A program made the position numbers and the translations under genes. Under the pieces are notes generated by a model that saw only the letters and a program-made list of their open reading frames with translations, was not told where the DNA came from and did not search any database. A DNA stretch of 32,057 bases from Thomasclavelia saccharogumia DSM 17460 (GTDB taxonomy: Bacteria > Bacillota_I > Bacilli_A > Erysipelotrichales > Coprobacillaceae): positions 6,687 through 38,743 of the forward strand of contig NZ_JMLH01000027.1 of NCBI RefSeq assembly GCF_000686665.1, in the 5' to 3' direction. This document shows positions 1-8,040 of the stretch, piece after piece. Within the stretch, counting starts at the first letter, position 1. Every line of letters begins with the position of its first letter.

Positions 1-16
1 TTGCGATTTCGTACAA

Positions 17-325
17 TCAAACTAATGCGTCCTTTGCATCGCATGTGCGAATATATGATATTCTCCATGCAAAGCACGCATTAGTTTCACACCTAATATA
101 ACAAATCAATTTCATTAATTCTTGACGCTTTACATTAGAACTACCATTATCACTAAAAAAAGCAATAGCTGATAACAAACTTCCCATGCTAACAGCTGCT
201 CCAAAGGAAGCAATTTGTGCTTGATAATTTCCTTGTAATTTATTATCTTTAATGAGTTCAGAATTTTTTACTGCTTCATATGCAATCGGTAAATATCTAT
301 TTATTCTACTCTTTGACATCATCAT
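17..325 (-). CDS. cmr5: Type III-B CRISPR small subunit Cmr5, possibly with a replaced C-terminus
   Basis: This small alpha-helical protein would be the Cas11-type small subunit that lines the belly of the Cmr complex and contacts target RNA. Identification rests on size, position directly after cmr4, and Cmr5-like helical segments (YEAVKNSELI near residue 18, then IASFGAAVSMGSLLSAIAFF). Four start codons lie in tandem (GTG at 328, then ATG at 325, 322 and 319), overlapping the end of cmr4. A GAAGG motif best serves 325 or 322. After the KLICYI segment, the last 25 residues (Cys-, Ala- and Arg-rich, ending DAKDALV) are encoded by the inverted repeat at 19-87 and do not look like a Cmr5 tail. 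The protein is about 102 residues, at the short end for the family. Expected Cmr6 would lie left of the window. Confidence 0.72.
   Translation of the reverse strand: MMMSKSRINRYLPIAYEAVKNSELIKDNKLQGNYQAQIASFGAAVSMGSLLSAIAFFSDNGSSNVKRQELMKLICYIRCETNACFAWRISYIRTCDAKDALV
19..87. repeat. Long imperfect inverted repeat (palindromic element)
   Basis: Two 21-base arms at 19-39 and 67-87 are reverse complements with a single mismatch (20 of 21 positions), separated by a 27-base loop at 40-66. The loop itself contains a short palindrome (CGCATGTGCG, 41-50 region). The arms read AAACTAATGCGT on the outside and CTTTGCAT on the inside. The element overlaps the last 25 or so codons of cmr5 and its stop codon. 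It has no T-run, so it is not a simple terminator. Its GC content is above that of the surrounding cmr genes. It may be a dispersed palindromic repeat inserted into the gene end; that is inference. Confidence 0.8.
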
Positions 326-1133
326 CACCGCCTTCTTTAAATACAGTTACTTTAGTAAGTCCGTAACCAATTGAAGCATTACCACCAAACTGGACAATTT
401 TATTATTAACAGCTTCATTAAATTTTTTAAGTACTTCATCTTCTTCACAGCTAACACAAACAAAGAAAAGAGAATGATGCGAAACGTATTCTTCATACCA
501 GATATTTTCAGAAATACCATTATCTAAAACATTTCTTGCGACAACTGGTAATGAAATATCTTTTATTTTATCATGTGGCATAATAACAAGATTATTTGCC
601 GCATCAGGAGCAATCTGCTTAAATAATTTTTTGATTTCATCATCTTTTAAATTATCATCGATTTTTATTTCTTCTACGGTAATATCACCATTAACAGCTT
701 TATAAGATTTATTTTCATCTAACTTATTTATATTTAAATTGTATTTTATTTTCATAACTTCACACATTTCAATAAATCTTTCTAACATTTTTTTAGTAGT
801 AACCAATGAATATGGCATCTTACCGACTTCATTACGCATTGTCAACCCTAAACATTCACCACTATAAAATTTTAGTTTACCTGGCTTCTTTTTTTCATCT
901 TTGTTTTGTTCAATTGGTTCAGAGCCAAAAATCTCTATTTCAACTTGTTTATTAATTTTAGAATTATCTTGTATAAATTGTCTAAAAGCCCCTTTTATTC
1001 CTGATGAATTAATCATTGGATAATTAGTAAGTGGGTCTTTTTCAACCTCATTATCAATAATATTATAATTAATATCTCCGTTACCTACATGTAGGTTAGT
1101 AATTGGTTCTAGTATGTATATAATACTTTTCAT
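306..1133 (-). CDS. cmr4: Type III-B CRISPR RAMP protein Cmr4 (backbone RNA nuclease subunit)
   Basis: Cmr4 forms the repeated backbone of the Cmr complex and cuts target RNA at 6-nt intervals. The N-terminus shows the family signature: PITNLHVGNGD (residues 10-20), then an Asp at about 27 in NIIDNEVEKD, matching the catalytic Asp of characterised Cmr4 proteins, then YPMINSSGIKGAFR (38-51), the usual 'yP.ipgSslKGalR' motif. The C-terminal Gly-rich loop GGNASIGYGLTKV near residue 255 is also typical. At 275 residues the length is normal. The start ATG shares one base with the cmr3 stop (TAATG), with an AGGAGG ribosome binding site inside the cmr3 end, so translation is coupled. The stop is TAG, overlapping cmr5. 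Confidence 0.93.
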   Translation of the reverse strand: MKSIIYILEPITNLHVGNGDINYNIIDNEVEKDPLTNYPMINSSGIKGAFRQFIQDNSKINKQVEIEIFGSEPIEQNKDEKKKPGKLKFYSGECLGLTMRNEVGKMPYSLVTTKKMLERFIEMCEVMKIKYNLNINKLDENKSYKAVNGDITVEEIKIDDNLKDDEIKKLFKQIAPDAANNLVIMPHDKIKDISLPVVARNVLDNGISENIWYEEYVSHHSLFFVCVSCEEDEVLKKFNEAVNNKIVQFGGNASIGYGLTKVTVFKEGGDDDVKE

Positions 1134-2233
1134 TAGTTATTTCCTCCTATTTTTATAATCTGATTAAATCCGATATTTTTTAAATTTTCATTTTCAAATA
1201 AATGCTCAAAATCTTGCTCTCTTGCTTCATTTACAAAGAAAACACTACCAGCACGAATAAAATTATATAATTCACTTTGCTCTAGCTTATGATAAAAATT
1301 ATCTTTATAATAATTAGTTTTTAAACATCTAAAATTTCTTGTTTCTAAAAAAATCAGATCACAACATTCATTTAATTTATTAGCATCTTCACAAGCTAAA
1401 TCCGATAAAGCATAGTAATAAACACCATCATCGATCTTTAAAGTCTCTTTTATCGTTTCTTCTAAATTATTATTTTCTTTATACATAGTTAATTTAAATG
1501 CTGATTTCTCTGCACCCAGATAAACAACATCTGTTATCTTGTCATCCAAATTTAACTTTGTATCATCAAGCGTTACATAAAAACATAACTTATAATCTTT
1601 AAAAAACTTATACTCTTTTTTAAAGAAACCATCTTCATCTAAATAACGATTAATTCCTACTTTTACATGTGATTTAAAAATTTCACTATTTTCAATAACA
1701 CTTAAATCATCTAAAAGTACATATGAATCACGATAATCATCTTCTTTTTTTAAAGCTATTTTATCAATCAATTTAAAATCTCTTTCACTACTTCCATCCA
1801 TTATTTTACAAACATCTTTTTGCAATCCTCTTAATTTAATTTTATTATTATCAAAACTACCATTAAAAGGGGTTTTGACTAATATCTGTTTTTTATCATT
1901 TTTTAAAAACATTGGACTAATCTTTTTAATAACACCATATTCTAATTTATCATTACATGACATTATAAAACTACTTCTACCAATAAATTCTTTTTGCTTT
2001 TCAATTTGTTGAGCAGTTAATCCCTGACTACTAAAATTCTTATTTAACAAATTCATTCTTTTTAACACAAAATATCTCATCATCCCTAATAATGTTGTTT
2101 GTGTTGGTAAATTTTCTGATATTACAAAATAATTATTGTAAATCCCCTTATTATTCCTACCAAATCCAAAACTTCTTTCATTTCCCAGGAAATAATATTC
2201 AATTGGCTCTAATTCTACACAATACTTACTCAT
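1133..2233 (-). CDS. cmr3: Type III-B CRISPR RAMP protein Cmr3
   Basis: Cmr3 caps the 5' tag of the crRNA and binds Cas10 in the Cmr complex. The N-terminus has the family layout: CVELEPIEYYFLGNERSFGFG, then NLPTQTTLLGMMRYFVL, which matches the 'P.qtallG.lR' segment of Cmr3. Length is 366 residues, normal for the family. A longer frame opens at 2254, but an AAAGGAGG motif about 8 bases before the ATG at 2233 fixes the start at MSKYCVEL. The start overlaps the cas10 stop by 8 bases, and the end overlaps the cmr4 start by one base. This gene therefore belongs to a tightly coupled operon. Confidence 0.88.
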   Translation of the reverse strand: MSKYCVELEPIEYYFLGNERSFGFGRNNKGIYNNYFVISENLPTQTTLLGMMRYFVLKRMNLLNKNFSSQGLTAQQIEKQKEFIGRSSFIMSCNDKLEYGVIKKISPMFLKNDKKQILVKTPFNGSFDNNKIKLRGLQKDVCKIMDGSSERDFKLIDKIALKKEDDYRDSYVLLDDLSVIENSEIFKSHVKVGINRYLDEDGFFKKEYKFFKDYKLCFYVTLDDTKLNLDDKITDVVYLGAEKSAFKLTMYKENNNLEETIKETLKIDDGVYYYALSDLACEDANKLNECCDLIFLETRNFRCLKTNYYKDNFYHKLEQSELYNFIRAGSVFFVNEAREQDFEHLFENENLKNIGFNQIIKIGGNN

Positions 2234-3812
2234 TACTCTTGCCTCCTTTTTCAACTAAAAATTTAGCAAATCTTAACATACTTGATAATTCAGTATCTTC
2301 ATCTTTATTAAAATCATTTTTAATTATGGATTTAAAGCGCTTACTATCATTATCACTTTTAGCTTGAATAAACAAATCTGCAATATCTTCAATAAATTTT
2401 TGATAGTTATCCTGCATCGGATTACTATACATATTAGTAAAGAAATTGCTTATTTCTTTTTTATCCTTATTTTTTATTGCAATATTATATAAACCACGAT
2501 AATTATCCATCAAATAGATTACAGAATTCGTACTGTCGTTTATTTTTTCAGACTCTTTATTAGAAAGATAATAGTTATTTATAAGATTTTTAAATTTCTT
2601 TAAAGTTTCTGTCTCATTACCAAAATTTAAAAACACTGATAACCCACTCGCTTTAGTTAAATTAATTGCTATGCTGTCTTTTTTCTTATTATCATCGCCT
2701 AGTTTCTTTGCCATATCTAACATTTTTCGAGCCTGATTAAACGATTCATATAAAGGAAACTTTCTATAATTGATTGCAATTCCAAATGATATGCTAGCTT
2801 CTTCGATTTTTGATTCTTCAAAAATACCTCTAATTTTGTCACATAGATCTAAAATATTTCCATTACCATTTTTACTTATTATAGGTGCTAAAAACAATAA
2901 ATCATCACCACCAGCATATATCGTTACACCACCATACTCTTTGATCAAAGTGGCTGATTTAGTCGTATATTTAATACAGCTTTTAGAAAAATCCTTTACC
3001 TTTTCAATATCATTACCCATAACATTAAATTTTTTTGTCATTCCATCACCATCTGCCTGTACTATTGCAAGATAGTTAGATATTTTATAATCTTTTTTAT
3101 TTTTTATTCTAGCGATATCATCTACAGATTTGATTTGATTGTCATTTTTTTCAAATAGAACCTGTGGCTTGATTTGGGTATTATTTCTTTTATCATCATT
3201 TATAGTTTTAAAAAAGTTTTTGATATAAATATTTTTAGCATCTGTTTTATCTTTATCATCTAGCTGATCACTTTCTTTAATTTTTATGCCATTAAATAAT
3301 GTTAAGAAATAATTTTCTTTTTCCTCATACACATAAGAATTGAACTGTTCAACATTATCTAATATCTCACTAATTTCAAGCATGATATTATCAATCTTCT
3401 TTGTCTTGATGCAATGAATATTTACATATCTATTAACGAAAGTTTTAACCTCATCTCTACTAAAACATCTTTTGTCAAATTTATTGTCATCTACTCTAGT
3501 AAAAGCATTATATAATAGTTCCCCTGCTTCTTCTTTTATTTTCTTTATTATCCTATTGATATCTAGATTTTCATCAGCAATAAAAATAATATGGTCAGGA
3601 TAAGAACCTACTTCTTCACTAACATTATTCTTATCTTCAAAACTAGGTATTAATACATCACCATCATTTTGTTTTATTTCTAGAATTAATTGTTTAGCAA
3701 GATATGAAAATATATAGCTGGCAACCCATAATCCCCCTGGTGTTGAAGTCATACATAACGTTTTAACTATCGGTCCGAGCGTTATCCCATAATACATTTC
3801 GTTATCTTTCAT
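2226..3812 (-). CDS. cmr2: Type III-B Cas10/Cmr2, HD-less, with intact GGDD cyclase motif
   Basis: This is the large subunit of the Cmr complex. The protein begins with the Cmr2 signature YYGITLGPIVKTLCM and LWVASYIFSYLAKQL rather than an HD nuclease domain, so no DNA-cleaving HD module is visible. The first palm motif is ADGDG (residues 253-257, with Asp 254 and Asp 256). The cyclase motif AGGDDLLF has GGDD at residues 301-304, so synthesis of cyclic oligoadenylate from ATP is expected. A C-terminal helical domain follows. Length is 528 residues, short for Cas10 because of the missing HD domain. The start has GGAGG 9 bases upstream and overlaps the preceding RAMP gene by 11 bases. No CARF effector that would answer the signal is in the window. 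Confidence 0.93.
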   Translation of the reverse strand: MKDNEMYYGITLGPIVKTLCMTSTPGGLWVASYIFSYLAKQLILEIKQNDGDVLIPSFEDKNNVSEEVGSYPDHIIFIADENLDINRIIKKIKEEAGELLYNAFTRVDDNKFDKRCFSRDEVKTFVNRYVNIHCIKTKKIDNIMLEISEILDNVEQFNSYVYEEKENYFLTLFNGIKIKESDQLDDKDKTDAKNIYIKNFFKTINDDKRNNTQIKPQVLFEKNDNQIKSVDDIARIKNKKDYKISNYLAIVQADGDGMTKKFNVMGNDIEKVKDFSKSCIKYTTKSATLIKEYGGVTIYAGGDDLLFLAPIISKNGNGNILDLCDKIRGIFEESKIEEASISFGIAINYRKFPLYESFNQARKMLDMAKKLGDDNKKKDSIAINLTKASGLSVFLNFGNETETLKKFKNLINNYYLSNKESEKINDSTNSVIYLMDNYRGLYNIAIKNKDKKEISNFFTNMYSNPMQDNYQKFIEDIADLFIQAKSDNDSKRFKSIIKNDFNKDEDTELSSMLRFAKFLVEKGGKSNE

Positions 3813-5211
3813 TTTGGTTTTCCTCCAATCTAGTTAAAAAGTATTCAACTTCATAGTTGTCGTTGAATTTATTTTTAACATCCACCATATATAAAACCTT
3901 ATTTAATCCTGCTATCTCAAAAAAATCGATAAAATTAAAGTCTTCTTGATTAGGCAATCTAGCCCCAATATTTATTTTTTTTCGATCAATTTTTTCTCCT
4001 TTATATTTTCTTTCTCTAAAACTTATTTTTGGATCAGCATTTTGTAAACTTATTAAAGCATTATTATTTACTACAATATATATTTCTTTATAACTTTCTG
4101 TGACATGATAATGAAGCGGTGAAGGAAATCTTGATATTTCATCTTTTCCCACTTTTGCTTTAACATCAAAACCTTTCCAAAAACTCATTGTTTCTTTTCC
4201 ATTTTTACGAGGAATTTTATTAAATTTATTACGATTTTCTTTAGTCTCTAAGCTAAATTGATACGATTGGGCAAACCCCAATAACCCTCTTGTATAATAT
4301 ACTTTACTTCTATTGTTAAGATTATAATTATTAATAGTTTTTTCATTATCATGATACATTAAATTGTCAATATTATATTTTGCTAAATGAAGCCCTTGTT
4401 TCATAGCTTTTTTCTCATTAACAATACTATAACCATCTTGTTTAAAATACTTCTTCATAATTACTGAAGGAATATATCCATAATTAGAGTGAAGACCACT
4501 TTTGAGAATACGATTATATTCTGCAATTGCATTCAAAGCAACCGCATAATCAGCATTAATTTTATTGTTTTTTTCTTTATCCAATTCAAGTTTATATACT
4601 AAAACATTGTTATCCTTAAAATGATTTACTACTTTAAGTAAATTTTCTTCGATACCATTTTTATATTCCTGATCATCTATCTTAGAAACTCTAAAATTTC
4701 CATATCCCTTGCCTTGTTGTAGTCCAAATGCTGTCAAATCAATTAAAACTGGTAATAATTCTTTAATTTTGTTAGCCAATTGATGATTAAAACATCGTAT
4801 ATTGATTACAATTTCTTGATAAAAAGAAGAATAATATTTTTTGTTCTTTAAAATATAATCAGCATTTCCTAAAAACTTCTTTTTTTTACTACTATGATCT
4901 AATAAATCCATATTTTTATCTTTATTCATTGCTTTTATTCTCATTTTGTAATTCAATGCGATATGTTCTTCATCAACTAGCCAATCTTTATTCTCTAAAT
5001 TATTTACAACATTCTTTAACATCTCAGTTTCTGAATCTAACTTTTGTCCAGGATGCTTTTTCACCTCTTTTTCATAAGCAAGCCATGATAAAATAAAACG
5101 ATCAAGCTTGGGTTTTAATTCTGTAGCTCTGATTGTTGCTCCATCATCATCTTGAAAATGAATCATTGGTGTAATCTGTTTTAAACTAAATTTTAACTTT
5201 ATCATTTCCAT
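3802..5211 (-). CDS. RAMP-superfamily protein at the Cmr1 position (divergent Cmr1)
   Basis: This is the first gene of the Cmr operon. The N-terminus (FSLKQITPMIHF, then GATIRATELKPKLDRFI, residues 9-40) resembles the Cmr1 pattern 'iTP...GA...ElR.psikg..Rf'. A Gly-rich RAMP loop, GLQQGKGYGNF, sits at residues 163-173. A later SPLHYHV segment is also RAMP-like. At 469 residues it is longer than most Cmr1 proteins, so it could be a divergent Cmr1 or a clade-specific RAMP replacing it. In known Cmr complexes Cmr1 sits at the 3' end of the crRNA together with Cmr6. The start is fixed by GGAGGG 7 bases upstream of the ATG. No convincing promoter is seen upstream; a TTGATA lies near 5270 but lacks a well-spaced -10. 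Confidence 0.68.
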   Translation of the reverse strand: MEMIKLKFSLKQITPMIHFQDDDGATIRATELKPKLDRFILSWLAYEKEVKKHPGQKLDSETEMLKNVVNNLENKDWLVDEEHIALNYKMRIKAMNKDKNMDLLDHSSKKKKFLGNADYILKNKKYYSSFYQEIVINIRCFNHQLANKIKELLPVLIDLTAFGLQQGKGYGNFRVSKIDDQEYKNGIEENLLKVVNHFKDNNVLVYKLELDKEKNNKINADYAVALNAIAEYNRILKSGLHSNYGYIPSVIMKKYFKQDGYSIVNEKKAMKQGLHLAKYNIDNLMYHDNEKTINNYNLNNRSKVYYTRGLLGFAQSYQFSLETKENRNKFNKIPRKNGKETMSFWKGFDVKAKVGKDEISRFPSPLHYHVTESYKEIYIVVNNNALISLQNADPKISFRERKYKGEKIDRKKINIGARLPNQEDFNFIDFFEIAGLNKVLYMVDVKNKFNDNYEVEYFLTRLEENQNER

Positions 5212-5324
5212 ATATTTGCCCTCCTATATCTATATTTAACTACATTTCATTTTATTTTTCGCCCTTTTTATCAAATAAATTTAACTATTTTTTTTAATAA
5301 CAAATATTTAACTTACATTTAAAA

Positions 5325-5351
5325 TAAAAAAAGAACCTAAACTAGGTTCTT
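5325..5351 (-). terminator. Rho-independent terminator of the RR-HK-vanZ operon
   Basis: A perfect 9-bp stem (AAGAACCTA / TAGGTTCTT, 5331-5351) with a 3-base loop is followed on the minus strand by a T-run (5332 down to 5325). It lies 50 bases past the vanZ-like stop codon and separates that operon from the Cmr operon. Confidence 0.85.
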
Positions 5352-5400
5352 GCTTCTTAAAAAATACACTAAATTACAATTTATACTAATATATACGTTT

Positions 5401-5826
5401 TTATAACTCGATATCTATTAATTTATTAAATAAAAGAATGATTCTCTCACTTAATAAATAAATCAGCGCTGCACCAATGAATCCAAATATAATATCATTA
5501 ACATCAAAATATCCTTTTAATGTAATAACCTGAATCAATTCAAAACTAAAAATCACTAATATTAAACATAAATAAAATCTCCGATGATCTTGTAAACATG
5601 AAAAAGCATCACGCGCCAATAAACCAATTGGAAAATAAGTAATCAATGAAGTTAATATCATTTTCATCGTTCCCATTTTATAAAAAGGTATTAGATTACT
5701 ACAAAAGATAATTTTCTCTAAGTAAGTTGATTTCTCGGGTGTAACAGGCTCATTAGCTACATATATAAAACTCAGCAAGAGAAAAAGATAAATTGCAAAC
5801 AGACAGCGACTAATAATTCTTTTCAT
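5401..5826 (-). CDS. VanZ-like family membrane protein
   Basis: A 141-residue membrane protein with four predicted helices: about residues 4-22, 55-72, 85-105 and 112-130. VanZ-family features are the NLIPFYKMG segment after the first helix, YFPIGLLA, and the conserved FELIQ...FDVNDIIFGFIGA stretch near the last helix. VanZ proteins occur in glycopeptide resistance clusters and far more often as stand-alone membrane proteins of unknown role. The frame opens at 5844, but GGAGGAAAGT directly before the ATG at 5826 sets the start. It lies 45 bases after the sensor kinase stop and just before the terminator, so it is the last gene of the two-component operon. A cell-envelope target for this signalling system is possible but unproven. 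Confidence 0.8.
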   Translation of the reverse strand: MKRIISRCLFAIYLFLLLSFIYVANEPVTPEKSTYLEKIIFCSNLIPFYKMGTMKMILTSLITYFPIGLLARDAFSCLQDHRRFYLCLILVIFSFELIQVITLKGYFDVNDIIFGFIGAALIYLLSERIILLFNKLIDIEL

Positions 5827-5871
5827 ACTTTCCTCCATTTTCATCTTCGTTACTATATAATTTACGATAAT

Positions 5872-7131
5872 CTAAACATTATTTTCATTCTTATATAAAA
5901 CAATATAAGTTTTAAAAAGATTATCATGATAATCCGTTAAATAAGTTCCATGATATTTAGTAACAATATCTTTAACAATTTCTAAACCATAACCATGATT
6001 TTGCTGGTCTTTTTTACTAGTTTTAAAACTATGATGATCGGGATCTTCATAACAGCTGTTTTCGATCTTGATAATATACTGATTCGTTTCGAATAATAAT
6101 TCTGCTACTATATTTTTATTATCGCTGCTATTTTCAATTGCATTATTAATTAAATTCATAATTACTAATAGTAAATCACCACTCATATCTTCATTAATTG
6201 ATAAATCATTGCTTCGAATTAAAAAATTAAAATCAGAATAAGTTTGAATGAGGTAATTGATGTATGCATCAATTAAAACATTTCTTGTATAAATATTAGT
6301 TTTCTTTTCTAAAATTTTATCTGTTAATGAAGATATATAATCTAAAGACTCAGAAATATTGTTTTGTATCAATAATTGTTGTAGAACAATCAACTGATTA
6401 TTATAATCATGTCTGATTTTACTTAAATATTCTTGATCATCTTTAATTTTTTGATAATAAAGTTTTAAAAAAGTCTTACTGAGATTATTTTGTTTAGCGA
6501 CTTCTAACTGCTTTGTTGTAGTGTTTAATATTGCTACAATAATCAATCCTAAAAAACACAATATTCCAATCAAAAATAAACTTAAAATATGATAAAAAGA
6601 CAAATCTTTAAGATTAGAAATTGTTGCAATACTACAGAGCTCAATAAATAACATGATAACTGCATAAGTAGAATAATAAATTGTATTTTTAGATTCAATT
6701 ATAAATATCCCAAAAAATGAATTATAAAATAAGCCAATGATCATTAAGGTCCCAATCCATGAAAAAACTACTACCGTAATATCATTAATGTCTATTATAG
6801 AATTATTTGTTCGATAAAAAATACTAACAATTATAAAAACCAGATTATATATAATCGTTATCAAAGAACTGTTAAATAGTATTTGTAATAAATTATCATA
6901 AGTTTGTAAATAAAATATTATTGTTAAAAGTAAAAAAGTAATTAATCCAAATAAAAATAAACTATGAAAATTAAAACAAAAAAACAAATACAAAAACGTA
7001 CTAAAAACAGCAATTAGACACAGTTTAATTTTATTTACTGAATAAGTAAACATTTTTAAAAAAAGATATGATAAACAAATAAAAATCAAAAACTGCACCA
7101 AAAAATAAAATATATCAATCCCTTCTAACAT
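5872..7131 (-). CDS. AgrC/ComD-like sensor histidine kinase (GHKL, HPK10 type)
   Basis: A membrane-bound sensor kinase of 419 residues. Residues 1-200 are almost entirely hydrophobic, with six or seven membrane helices, as in peptide-pheromone receptors of the AgrC class. The phosphoacceptor box is KIRHDYNNQL with His 241. The ATPase N-box is LVIMNLINNAIENS (residues 322-335), and the G-box is GYGLEIVKDIV (380-390). The kinase overlaps the upstream response regulator by 17 bases, so the two are translationally coupled. No agrB- or agrD-like gene is seen nearby, so the ligand is unknown. Family assignment is firm; the peptide-sensing role is inference from the family. Confidence 0.9.
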   Translation of the reverse strand: MLEGIDIFYFLVQFLIFICLSYLFLKMFTYSVNKIKLCLIAVFSTFLYLFFCFNFHSLFLFGLITFLLLTIIFYLQTYDNLLQILFNSSLITIIYNLVFIIVSIFYRTNNSIIDINDITVVVFSWIGTLMIIGLFYNSFFGIFIIESKNTIYYSTYAVIMLFIELCSIATISNLKDLSFYHILSLFLIGILCFLGLIIVAILNTTTKQLEVAKQNNLSKTFLKLYYQKIKDDQEYLSKIRHDYNNQLIVLQQLLIQNNISESLDYISSLTDKILEKKTNIYTRNVLIDAYINYLIQTYSDFNFLIRSNDLSINEDMSGDLLLVIMNLINNAIENSSDNKNIVAELLFETNQYIIKIENSCYEDPDHHSFKTSKKDQQNHGYGLEIVKDIVTKYHGTYLTDYHDNLFKTYIVLYKNENNV

Positions 7132-7801
7132 GTAATAACTTCCTTTCTAATATTTTAACCTTTAATTCTGTACATCTCCTTCTTGAAACCGGAAGTTTAA
7201 AATCAAATATCTGCACATCACCATGATAACAATCTTTTGCATAATCAAGGTTAATAATTGTATTACGACTTATTTGATAGAAACGATTATCCAAATTTTT
7301 TTGAATATCTTTAAGATTTTTTTCTTTGATTGTTTGATTTGACTGATTTAATAAATGAAAAGTAATATCACGTAAATTATAAGTTAGATATACTATTTCA
7401 TTTAAATAGATAATTACTTTTATTTGATTATTTATAATTGTAAGATATGGCTCATTTATTTCCTGACAATATTTATTAATAATTTTTTCCAAACCTGATT
7501 TTAAATTATTTTTTAAGACAAAACCAATAACATTTTTACCAAATGCCTCAATCATTTTGTCAGAATATGAAGTAACAAAGACAATATTTAAATCATAACC
7601 CCGTAACATTCCAGCAACTTTCAAACCATCAAGATCCGGCATATCAATATCCAAAAAAACTAATTGATACAAATCAGCATATTTTAAAAAAGCCTGTCCT
7701 GATTCATAAATATCAATTTCAATATATGGTTTTGATTCTTGAATTATTGTTTTTATAATTGTAAGATATTCTATTTGATCGTCCACAATCGCCCATTTCA
7801 T
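7115..7801 (-). CDS. LytTR-type response regulator (AgrA-like)
   Basis: The receiver domain spans residues 1-115, with the acidic pair DD at 7-8, the phosphoacceptor Asp 51 in LVFLDIDMPDLDG, and a TSYSD segment. The C-terminal LytTR DNA-binding domain covers about residues 125-225 and includes FYQISRNTIINLDYAKD and LPVSRRRCTELK, typical of AgrA/ComE-class regulators that bind pairs of direct repeats. Length is 228 residues, normal. AAGGAGC lies 11 bases upstream of the ATG. It is cotranscribed with its cognate kinase and divergent from the exported protein gene at 8041, whose promoter carries a LytTR-like repeat. Confidence 0.92.
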   Translation of the reverse strand: MKWAIVDDQIEYLTIIKTIIQESKPYIEIDIYESGQAFLKYADLYQLVFLDIDMPDLDGLKVAGMLRGYDLNIVFVTSYSDKMIEAFGKNVIGFVLKNNLKSGLEKIINKYCQEINEPYLTIINNQIKVIIYLNEIVYLTYNLRDITFHLLNQSNQTIKEKNLKDIQKNLDNRFYQISRNTIINLDYAKDCYHGDVQIFDFKLPVSRRRCTELKVKILERKLLHVRRD

Positions 7802-7879
7802 ACAAATTAGCTCCTTTTATTTCAATAAAGTTTCATCACGATTTTTTAACTATTATCCCATTTATAAAACTGTCACCAT

Positions 7880-7929
7880 ACCATTGATGATGTTTTACTA
7901 CCGTTCATTAATTTTCTCTGTAATATAAT
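7880..7929 (+). promoter_or_regulatory. Promoter with LytTR/AgrA-like direct repeat
   Basis: A TATAAT at 7924-7929 has no good -35 at the expected distance. That position is occupied by ACCGTTCAT (7900-7908), which matches all nine positions of the published LytTR half-site pattern [TA][AC][CA]GTTN[AG][TG]. A second copy, ACCATTGAT (7880-7888), fits 8 of 9. The spacer is 11 bases; 12-13 is usual. A poor -35 covered by activator repeats is typical of Agr-type promoters. Transcription would start near 7936, giving a leader of about 100 nt before the ATG at 8041. Confidence 0.5.
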
Positions 7930-8040
7930 ATCAAAAATGATAGAATTGTGATAGATAGTTATCCAATTTATTTACAATTTAAAGTGAACCGTCATAACCA
8001 TATAGTAAAATCATTTTTGCAAGAAAGGATAAAAATTATC

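Noticed and set aside
2092-3075. Plus-strand frames inside cmr3 and cas10
   Set aside because: They are antisense shadows of strongly supported genes, without ribosome binding sites.
1-5400. CRISPR array near the Cmr genes
   Set aside because: No regularly spaced direct repeats are present in the visible part; the only repeat is a single palindrome at 19-87.
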